Assembly: GCA_017480395.1 (NCBI GenBank)
Contig: JAFVAS010000093.1
Location: 1-11,324 of the forward strand
DNA: 11,324 nt
Direction: 5' to 3'
Origin: Oscillospiraceae bacterium
GTDB taxonomy: Bacteria; Bacillota; Clostridia; Oscillospirales; Oscillospiraceae
The notes beneath the pieces were generated by a model. The model was not told the origin of the DNA, did no database searches, and saw only the letters and a list, made by a program, of their open reading frames with translations. The translations under genes were made by a program, and so were the position numbers. Shown piece after piece: positions 1 to 5,422 of the stretch; within the stretch, counting starts at the first letter, position 1, and every line of letters starts with the position of its first letter.

Positions 1-573
1 CCCTTTTCCGCCCTGGACGCCACCCTGCGGTGGGAGATGGAGCAGGTGGTGCGCGCCACCATCGCCGACTTTTCCGGCACCACGATTCTGGTCACCCACA
101 ACCGGGACGAGGTGTATCGGCTGAGTGACAAGGTGGCGGTCTACAACCGGGGGAGCCTGGATGTGGTGGATGAGAAGTGGGCCCTCTTTGCCGACCCGAA
201 AACCGCTGTCTCCGCCCGGCTGACCGGCTGTAAAAATCTCTCCCCGGCCCACCGGGAGGGGAAACGGATCGTCGCCGAGCGCTGGGGGATTTCCTTCCCG
301 GCCCGGGACGGGGCGGACTGGCCCTGGGTCGGTATCCGCGCCCACCGGTTCCGGCTCTGCGAGGCGGATACCCCCGAGTGCTATCCCTATGTGGTGGTCA
401 ACCGGATCGAGGACACCTTCTCCTTTATCCTGCAGATCCGGCTGGGAGACGATCCCACGGCGGAGCCGCTGCGCTGGGAGGTGGACAAGTCCCAGCGTCT
501 GACCATTCCGGACACCGGCTATGTCACCGTCCCGGAGCAGGAGATTCTGCTGCTGCAGGGAGAAAAAGGATAA
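1..573 (+). CDS. modC: Molybdate-type ABC transporter ATP-binding protein, C-terminal part (5' truncated)
   Basis: This is the C-terminal 190 residues of an ABC ATPase; its start lies before the window. Reading frame 1 is open from base 1 and begins PFSALDATLRWEME, the segment that follows Walker B (D-loop SALD). The H-loop LVTHNRDEV follows, with the switch histidine at visible residue 33. After the ATPase core comes the segment FADPKTAVSARLTGCKN, which I associate with ModC-type molybdate importer ATPases. A divergent TOBE-like regulatory tail follows, containing VGIRAHRFRL. The protein would energise molybdate (or tungstate/sulfate) import at the inner face of the membrane. It converges on an operon for a molybdenum enzyme, which supports molybdate as substrate. 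Walker A, the signature motif and the permease genes are not visible, so a related sulfate or other anion importer is not excluded. Confidence 0.8.
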   Translation, partial: PFSALDATLRWEMEQVVRATIADFSGTTILVTHNRDEVYRLSDKVAVYNRGSLDVVDEKWALFADPKTAVSARLTGCKNLSPAHREGKRIVAERWGISFPARDGADWPWVGIRAHRFRLCEADTPECYPYVVVNRIEDTFSFILQIRLGDDPTAEPLRWEVDKSQRLTIPDTGYVTVPEQEILLLQGEKG

Positions 574-578
574 ATGGA

Positions 579-612
579 AATCCCTCTGGCAAATTGCTTT
601 GCCAGAGGGATT
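579..612. terminator. Bidirectional terminator hairpin between modC and the leftward operon
   Basis: This is a perfect 15-bp inverted repeat, AATCCCTCTGGCAAA (579-593) and its complement (598-612), with a TTGC loop. It begins 5 bases after the modC stop codon and ends 38 bases beyond the stop of the convergent beta1 gene. Read leftward, the stem is followed by a T-rich stretch (TTTCCATTTATCC), so it looks better as the terminator of the minus-strand operon. Read rightward, the T content after the stem is modest (TTCTTG). Confidence 0.8.
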
Positions 613-650
613 CTTGCGTCAATATGTCATGGAGACAGGTGGGGGAGCGG

Positions 651-1502
651 TTACGCCCGCTCCAGCTCGGTCAGATCCACATAGTGATCCACATCGGTGG
701 TGACGTGATAGACGGCGCTCTTGTAGCCCTCGGCGGTGATCTCCACGGTGAAGGGCTTGCCGATGGGCAGATCCTCGAACTCGTAGTCGCCGGCCCAGTT
801 GGTGTCCATCTCATAGACGGTGCCGCACTCCTCGCAGGTGATTTTGACGTGGGCGCCGATGATGACGTCGTCCTCCTCCTTGTCGATCACGGTGCCGGCC
901 AGGAACCGGGAGGGGATGTTCAGATGGATAACGCTGGTGGAGCCGGGGGTTCCGGGCTCGCCGGGCAGGGGGGTGACCCTGTTGGCGGCAATGACCTTGT
1001 TGATGGTGCTGTCGGGATCGTCCAGATCGCCGAAGACCAGGGCCTGGTTGGGACAGGCCTCAACGCAGCGGGGCTCCTTGCCGGGATAGTCCGGGTCGTC
1101 CAGCAGGTGGGCGCACATGGTGCACTTCTGGGGAATCTGCAGCTCCTCGTTCCAGTAGACGGCGTGGATGGGGCAGTTCTCCACGATCTGCTTCTGGCCC
1201 TTGGCCTTGACGGGGTCGATGATGACGATGCCGTCCTCGCGGCGATAGACCGCGCCCTCCGGCGCGCCCTTGGCGCAGGTGGGGTTGGTGCAATGGTTGC
1301 AGGGGGTGGGGACGGTGGCGGTTTTGATGCGCCGCTCGTTGTCGCCCCGCTCCCACTCGCGGATGTCCATCCAGAACTGACCCATGTGGGGCTGGGCGGC
1401 GGAGACGGTGGTGTCCCAGCCGCAGTGCTCGTCCTTGCAGGCCATGAAGCAGGCGTAGCAGGCCATACAGCGGGCGGAGTTGATGGCAATACCGTATCTC
1501 AT
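651..1502 (-). CDS. Molybdopterin oxidoreductase iron-sulfur subunit beta1 (transhydroxylase BthL-like)
   Basis: This 283-aa electron-transfer subunit pairs with the alpha1 subunit encoded just upstream. It carries ferredoxin-like motifs: C12, C15, C18, C22; C68, C71, C76; C110; C127, C130, C146, C150. Compared with four-cluster DmsB-type subunits, the fourth Cys of motif II is Ala80 and the first three of motif III are Ala100, Gln103 and Ile106, leaving ligands for three [4Fe-4S] clusters. From about residue 200 a prealbumin/carboxypeptidase-regulatory-like beta domain follows (LAGTVIDKEEDDVIIGAHVK, then AGDYEFEDLPIG). Three clusters plus a C-terminal beta barrel is the known build of BthL, the small subunit of pyrogallol transhydroxylase. 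There is no signal peptide, so it is cytoplasmic. The start at 1502 is chosen because AGGAGG lies 9 bases upstream; the upstream in-frame alternative would overlap alpha1. One base separates the alpha1 stop from this start, implying translational coupling. Confidence 0.9.
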   Translation of the reverse strand: MRYGIAINSARCMACYACFMACKDEHCGWDTTVSAAQPHMGQFWMDIREWERGDNERRIKTATVPTPCNHCTNPTCAKGAPEGAVYRREDGIVIIDPVKAKGQKQIVENCPIHAVYWNEELQIPQKCTMCAHLLDDPDYPGKEPRCVEACPNQALVFGDLDDPDSTINKVIAANRVTPLPGEPGTPGSTSVIHLNIPSRFLAGTVIDKEEDDVIIGAHVKITCEECGTVYEMDTNWAGDYEFEDLPIGKPFTVEITAEGYKSAVYHVTTDVDHYVDLTELERA

Positions 1503-1503
1503 C

Positions 1504-4188
1504 TTACATTGCCTCCTTTTCACAGAACAGCCAGTCGGCCTCGGCGGAAGTCTTGGTCACGCGGAAGGTGTTCTGGGCGTCCACCGCATCCAGAATATGC
1601 TCGAAGCCCTGGCCGGGATTGGGATCGGCTTCGGCCAGCTCGATGTCGATGTTGGTGGAGTTGGGCACCATTGCGGGGATATAGTCGCCCATCAGACGGC
1701 CCGGGGTCAGCAGGTTGACGCAGCCGCCCTTGTCCACGCTCATGACCTCGCCGTACTTCACCGGGTTGTAGATGCCGGAGGAGGTGTAGGCGTGAATGGT
1801 CTCGGGCATGACGCGGCGGGTGACGTGGGCCACGCAGAGCACGGCGCCGCGGCCGTTGAAGAGCTTCACCACGTCGCCCTCCTTGATGCCCTTCTTCTCG
1901 GCGGTGACCGGGTTGATGCGGCAGATCAGGTAGGGGTTGCCGTTGATGAGCTTGCGGTTCTGGGGGATCTCCCACAGCCAGGTGGCGTGCTGCTGATAGT
2001 GGGTGTGATAGTCGAAGCGGGGGTGGGGGGAGATCATCTGGTAGGGGAATTTGTCCGCGGACATGGATTTGTGGCCCTCCCAGGAGTCCTTGTACTGGGC
2101 GATGGGGGTGCGGATCTCGTCGTCCGGCTCCCAATAGAGCAGGGACTCGGAGACGAACTCGAACTTGCCGGACAGGGTGCCCAGCATGCCCTCCTCCTGG
2201 AAGATCTTGTGGTTCGGGGTGTTGCAGGGCTCCTCCTTGGCGAACCACTGGAAGCCGGGATACTCGTCCCACTTCTCGATCAGGCCGGTCTTGGGATCCT
2301 TATTCTCCTCCTTGTAGGAGACGGGCGGGATGTAGTAGCCCTTCTCCTTAAAGGCCTCCCAGGTCATGTGCTTGGGCAGGTCGGAGAACTGATAGAAGCG
2401 CTTGACCCAGCCCTCCTCGTCCCGGCCCTCGGTGAATTCCTCACCCCAGCCGAGGCGGGCGGCGACCTGCGAGAAGATCCAGAAGTCGGAGCGGCTGTCC
2501 CACAGGGGCTCAATGGCCTTGTCCTGATAGACGATGACCTGCCAGGAGTTGCCGGTCTGGGAGTGAGAGCAGTAGCCGCCGTTGCCGGAGTTGCCGACCT
2601 CGCCGATGTCCACCCGCTCCAGGTTGGTGCAGGCGGGGAGGATGACGTCGGCCATACGGCCCTCGGGGTTAAGGTGGATGTCCTGGTTGACCACGAACTC
2701 CAGCTTGGGGGATTTGTACATCTTGACCCACTTGTTGGTGTCCAGCATGGTGCCCATGAAGGAGCCGCCATAGCGCCAGAACATATGCACCTCGCTGCAG
2801 CCGGGCATGGGGTAGACGTGACGGGTGAACTCAAAGTCCAGACCGCCGCCGCAGAAGCCCTCGCCCAGCCACTCGTAGTGGCCGTCCAGCACCGCGTCGG
2901 GCAGGTTGGTGCGGTAGAGCACCTGCTGCACCTCGTTGACGGCGGGGTGATCGGCGATGGGGGCGTTGGCGATGGAGGACAGGGGATCGGAGTAGCCGCC
3001 GAACCAGAAGTTGTAGTTCATGGGGCCGCCGCAGGTGCCGGTCCACATGTTCTGGCCAGGCTTGCCCATGCCCTGCATGGCCAGCAGGCAGACGATCAGA
3101 CGGGCGAAGTCGGTGCCGCCGGTGGTGCGGCAGACGCCGCCGAAGCCGCCGCGCATGCCGGAGCCTGCCATGGTCTTGGTGCTGGCCCAGCGGCGGGCGA
3201 TGGCCTTGATGTCACAGGCCTTGACGCCCGTCAGCTCCTCGGCCCACTTGGGGGTCTTGGGGGTGGCGTCGGGGCCGAGGCCCAGGATGTGGTCCCGCCA
3301 CTCGTCAAAGCGGTGGCCGTGCTTGGCGATGTATTCCTTGTCGTAGGTGTCCTCGGTGATCCAGACGTAGGCGATGGCCTCGCACAGGGCGGCGTCGGTG
3401 CCCATCCGGGGGCCGATCCACTTATCCGCCTGCTTGACGGAGGAGAAGTTGTTGAAGGGGTAGATGTAGATGAACTGCACCCCCGCCTCCTTCAGGCACC
3501 AGCGCCACAGGGTGGTCTCCTGGGCGGAGTAGCCGCCGCGGGTGGTGTCCGGGTCGTGGGACCACATGATCATGGTCTCGGTGTTCTTCATGGCGTCGTT
3601 GAGCATATCAAAGGGCTCCGGCCCGCCGAGACGCCAGTAGTAGCCGTAGGTGTGGGGGGTGCCCCAGTGGAAGCCCTCCCAGGAGTCGGGGTTATCCGCG
3701 ATGCGGGTATAGCCCAGCATGGAGAAGAAGCGCTTGAACAGGGAGATCTTGTAGCCGCACAGGCCCCAGGAGTGGTGGGAGGAGGTGATGGCGGTGACGG
3801 CCTCCTTGCCATAGGTCTCCTGAATCCGCTTGGTCTCCCGGGCGACCAGGCCCAGCGCCTCGTCCCAGGAGGCGCGGCGGTAGCCGGACTTGCCCCGGTT
3901 CTCGGTGTTGCGGTTCTGACCGTCGGGGGTCTCCACAAAGTCCTCCCGGATCATGGGATACTTGATGCGGTCATAGGAGTAGGTGCGGTCCTTCTCGGTA
4001 AAGCCCAGCAGGGAGAGGGTGGTCTTGCGCTGGGGGGTATACTCCTTGCCGTGGGCCTTGATGACCCAGCCGGGGGCGTCGTCGTCGGTGAGGACGATGG
4101 GCCGGACCCGGCGGATGACGCCGTCCACGGTGTGGATGGTCAGGGGGCCGCCCACGCAGACGGAATGGGTGATTCTCTCTTTTGCCAT
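1504..4188 (-). CDS. Molybdopterin oxidoreductase catalytic subunit alpha1, pyrogallol transhydroxylase (AthL)-like
   Basis: This 894-aa DMSO-reductase-superfamily catalytic subunit is expected to bind a bis-MGD molybdenum cofactor. The N-terminus (MAKERITHSVCVGG) has no CxxCxxxC cluster motif and no Tat signal, as in cytoplasmic AthL of Pelobacter. The molybdopterin core covers about residues 60-600, and the C-terminal cofactor-binding domain starts near residue 755 (RINPVTAEKKGIKEGDVVKL). From memory, AthL uses His144, Tyr152, Asp174, Ser175 (Mo ligand), Trp176, Tyr404 and Tyr560. At a nearly constant offset of -6 this protein has H138, Y146, D168, S169, W170, Y399 (offset -5) and Y554. The inferred role is hydroxyl transfer, hydroxylation or dehydroxylation of a polyphenol such as pyrogallol. 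AAGGAGG lies 7 bases before the ATG and overlaps the upstream stop codon. The family call is strong; the exact substrate is unproven, and resorcinol hydroxylase-like activity is an alternative. Confidence 0.88.
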   Translation of the reverse strand: MAKERITHSVCVGGPLTIHTVDGVIRRVRPIVLTDDDAPGWVIKAHGKEYTPQRKTTLSLLGFTEKDRTYSYDRIKYPMIREDFVETPDGQNRNTENRGKSGYRRASWDEALGLVARETKRIQETYGKEAVTAITSSHHSWGLCGYKISLFKRFFSMLGYTRIADNPDSWEGFHWGTPHTYGYYWRLGGPEPFDMLNDAMKNTETMIMWSHDPDTTRGGYSAQETTLWRWCLKEAGVQFIYIYPFNNFSSVKQADKWIGPRMGTDAALCEAIAYVWITEDTYDKEYIAKHGHRFDEWRDHILGLGPDATPKTPKWAEELTGVKACDIKAIARRWASTKTMAGSGMRGGFGGVCRTTGGTDFARLIVCLLAMQGMGKPGQNMWTGTCGGPMNYNFWFGGYSDPLSSIANAPIADHPAVNEVQQVLYRTNLPDAVLDGHYEWLGEGFCGGGLDFEFTRHVYPMPGCSEVHMFWRYGGSFMGTMLDTNKWVKMYKSPKLEFVVNQDIHLNPEGRMADVILPACTNLERVDIGEVGNSGNGGYCSHSQTGNSWQVIVYQDKAIEPLWDSRSDFWIFSQVAARLGWGEEFTEGRDEEGWVKRFYQFSDLPKHMTWEAFKEKGYYIPPVSYKEENKDPKTGLIEKWDEYPGFQWFAKEEPCNTPNHKIFQEEGMLGTLSGKFEFVSESLLYWEPDDEIRTPIAQYKDSWEGHKSMSADKFPYQMISPHPRFDYHTHYQQHATWLWEIPQNRKLINGNPYLICRINPVTAEKKGIKEGDVVKLFNGRGAVLCVAHVTRRVMPETIHAYTSSGIYNPVKYGEVMSVDKGGCVNLLTPGRLMGDYIPAMVPNSTNIDIELAEADPNPGQGFEHILDAVDAQNTFRVTKTSAEADWLFCEKEAM

Positions 4189-4200
4189 GTTGCTGCCTCC

Positions 4201-4692
4201 TTACTTCACTTCGACCATCGCCCGGGCGTAGTCGGACCGGGGATCGATCTCCACCATGTTGCCGACGAACTTGCCGTCCTTCCACTCGAAGCAGCGCATG
4301 TCAAAGACTTCGACAACGGGAATCCAGTAGATCTTGCCGTCCGGCCCCTGATACTTGGCACCGGCGTGGAACTGGTGCAGCACCATGGGGTTGCCGTCCT
4401 TGTCCTTGGCGGCGCTGGCGTAGTTGTCGTTGGTGTAGGCGTTGACGACGCCGTACTTCTCGAAGCGGCGGGGGCCGACGTTGGTCCAGCATCCGCTGTC
4501 AGAGATGCCCTGCTCGATGGCGGAGATCACGTCCCGGGTGGGCATACCATAGCCCTCAAAGCCCTCGTACCAGACGCGGAACGCGCACAGCAGCTCGCTG
4601 GGACATGCCTTTGCCAGCTCTGCAGAGCGCGCGGCGATCTCGTCCGTGGTGAGGGTCTGGACGCCCTGGGGGGTGCGAATCGTCACCTTCAT
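4201..4692 (-). CDS. Unrecognised 163-aa protein upstream of alpha1
   Basis: I do not recognise this family. It is a soluble-looking protein (MKVTIRTPQGVQTLTTDEIA) with an N-terminal helical half (about residues 16-65) and a C-terminal half rich in aromatic and beta-prone residues (YQGPDGKIYWIPVVEVFDMR). Cysteines are at 30, 36, 68 and 134, not in a standard cluster pattern. There is no signal peptide or membrane segment. AAGGAGG lies 7 bases before the ATG. The stop is 12 bases before alpha1, whose ribosome binding site overlaps the stop, so the two are co-translated. It does not resemble TorD/DmsD chaperones in length or motifs that I can see. Position suggests an accessory factor for the Mo enzyme, such as maturation, substrate handling or a third subunit, but that is inference from gene order only. 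Confidence 0.85.
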   Translation of the reverse strand: MKVTIRTPQGVQTLTTDEIAARSAELAKACPSELLCAFRVWYEGFEGYGMPTRDVISAIEQGISDSGCWTNVGPRRFEKYGVVNAYTNDNYASAAKDKDGNPMVLHQFHAGAKYQGPDGKIYWIPVVEVFDMRCFEWKDGKFVGNMVEIDPRSDYARAMVEVK

Positions 4693-4747
4693 GTTTCATC
4701 CTCCTTATGATCAATTTGGTTGTGCGAACAGATGGAATGGGATGGGG

Positions 4748-5164
4748 TCACCTGGATAGGGGGCCGGAGGTCTCTCCGGTCATGAAGTCCACGTCGTCCA
4801 CCGGCAGCGCGCCGATGGAGTACAGAAAGGCCAGGATGCCGTTCTCCGCGGCCTGCATGACCCCCATGATGTCCAGCTTTTTGTCGTATTCGATCTCAAA
4901 GAGCTGGTCGGCCAGATTGGCCAGGTTTTTCACCACCGCGCGGCACTCGGTGTTGTTGGGCAGGCGTTTGGCCCGGCCCTCCTCCGCGCCGATGGGGTGG
5001 ATGTAGCACAGAAAATCCCCCTGCAATACCGCGTAGAGGATCTCCGCGCCGGAGAGGATGGCGACCATATTGCCCGCCTTCAGACTTGACAGCAGCTTGT
5101 CCCCGTCCTTTCCCAAGGGGGCGATGCTGATCTCATCCTCCCGCCGGTCTGTGTCCTGCGCCAT
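4748..5164 (-). CDS. Unrecognised 138-aa protein, first gene of the leftward operon
   Basis: I do not recognise this family. The start at 5164 (MAQDTDRRED) is chosen because GGAGG lies 8 bases upstream. The longer start at 5194 has no ribosome binding site and would sit only about 5 bases after the predicted transcription start. The N-terminus is charged. Residues 30-60 are hydrophobic with an aromatic cluster (NMVAILSGAEILYAVLQGD), and a second hydrophobic stretch lies at 108-121. Cysteines are at 53 and 74. No clear transmembrane helix, signal or catalytic motif is seen. It lies directly behind the MerR-type promoter and 55 bases before the 163-aa gene. Being first in an operon with a Mo hydroxylase pair suggests an accessory or sensing role, which is inference. 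Confidence 0.8.
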   Translation of the reverse strand: MAQDTDRREDEISIAPLGKDGDKLLSSLKAGNMVAILSGAEILYAVLQGDFLCYIHPIGAEEGRAKRLPNNTECRAVVKNLANLADQLFEIEYDKKLDIMGVMQAAENGILAFLYSIGALPVDDVDFMTGETSGPLSR

Positions 5165-5205
5165 GGGCCTCGCCTCCATTTCAGAAAACTCCATTCTTAA
5201 ATCAC

Positions 5206-5236
5206 ATCATAAACCCTGGAATCGTTCCAAGGTCAA
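5206..5236 (-). promoter_or_regulatory. MerR-type promoter/operator with 19-bp spacer for the leftward operon
   Basis: On the minus strand, -35 TTGACC (5236-5231) and -10 TATGAT (5211-5206) are separated by 19 bases instead of the usual 17. The spacer carries a dyad with arms ACCTTGGAA and TTCCAGGGT around a CGA centre (5213-5233), 8 of 9 positions paired. A 19-20-bp spacer with a centred dyad is the hallmark of promoters activated by MerR-family regulators through DNA distortion. The predicted transcription start is near 5199, about 35 bases before the chosen start codon at 5164. A MerR-family gene lies in the same window (10628-9819). Confidence 0.78.
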
Positions 5237-5256
5237 GGACTTTTTGCAAAATAATT

Positions 5257-5320
5257 TTTTGTGAAATATTTTCAGTTTTCCCAGCTCTAAATTGGGGAAA
5301 ATAATTTGATTTTCACAAAA
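5257..5320. repeat. Nested palindrome (two concentric inverted repeats) in the divergent control region
   Basis: The outer arms are TTTTGTGAAA (5257-5266) and TTTCACAAAA (5311-5320), a perfect 10-bp inverted repeat. The inner arms are TTTTCCC (5276-5282) and GGGAAAA (5295-5301), a perfect 7-bp inverted repeat. Both pairs share the same centre, 5288.5, with a 9-bp unpaired interval on each side. The right outer arm begins inside the -35 element of the rightward promoter. A 10-bp direct repeat AAAATAATTT (5248-5257 and 5298-5307) lies across the same stretch. It could be a paired operator for a dimeric or looping regulator; no family can be assigned from the sequence. Confidence 0.55.
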
Positions 5321-5334
5321 TGAGCCGCTATAAT
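5306..5334 (+). promoter_or_regulatory. Sigma70-type promoter for the alpha2-beta2 operon
   Basis: The -35 TTGATT (5306-5311) and consensus -10 TATAAT (5329-5334) are separated by 17 bases. Transcription would start near 5341, giving a leader of about 80 bases before the alpha2 start codon. The spacing is the ordinary one, unlike the 19-bp MerR-type promoter that faces the other way. The -35 overlaps the right arm of the nested palindrome, so a regulator bound there could block or assist polymerase. Confidence 0.65.
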
Positions 5335-5354
5335 AAACTGAACGGACTTGCGGC

Positions 5355-5383
5355 ACGGGCCCGGAAGCAGGGGCCTGTTTTTT
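5355..5383 (+). terminator. Terminator-like hairpin in the leader of alpha2 (possible attenuator)
   Basis: ACGGGCCC (5355-5362) pairs with GGGCCTGT (5371-5378) as an 8-bp GC-rich stem including one G-U pair, with an 8-base loop, and is followed immediately by a run of T ending at 5383 (six T in all, 5378-5383). This has the form of an intrinsic terminator, yet it lies about 14 bases after the predicted transcription start and 40 bases before the alpha2 start codon. It may act as an attenuator or a protective 5' hairpin. No competing antiterminator stem or known riboswitch is evident in so short a leader. Confidence 0.5.
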
Positions 5384-5422
5384 GACGCGAAGACACGAAG
5401 TAACGCGGAAAGGAGCATTTCC

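Noticed and set aside
1480..4710. Very long open frame (1076 codons) on the + strand opposite alpha1 and the 163-aa gene
   Set aside because: It is the antisense shadow of GC-rich codons: composition is dominated by Gly, Val, Ala, Leu and His, with no domain and no ribosome binding site, and alpha1 on the other strand is a clear enzyme.
4764..4779. 6-bp hairpin CCGGAG/CTCCGG near the 3' end of the 138-aa gene
   Set aside because: It is short, inside coding sequence and without a T run, so it is not supported as a terminator within the operon.
5165..5194. Upstream start at 5194 for the 138-aa gene
   Set aside because: It has no ribosome binding site and would give a leader of only about 5 bases from the predicted transcription start; the start at 5164 has GGAGG at good spacing.
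5260..5317. CRP-like half sites TGTGA and TCACA
   Set aside because: They are 48 bases apart rather than 6, so they cannot form one CRP site; they are reported only as the outer palindrome arms.
5306..5319. FNR-like sequence TTGAT-TTTC-ACAAA overlapping the rightward -35
   Set aside because: The right half site differs from ATCAA at two positions, and no FNR/CRP-family gene is in the window; an AT-rich stretch gives such matches by chance.
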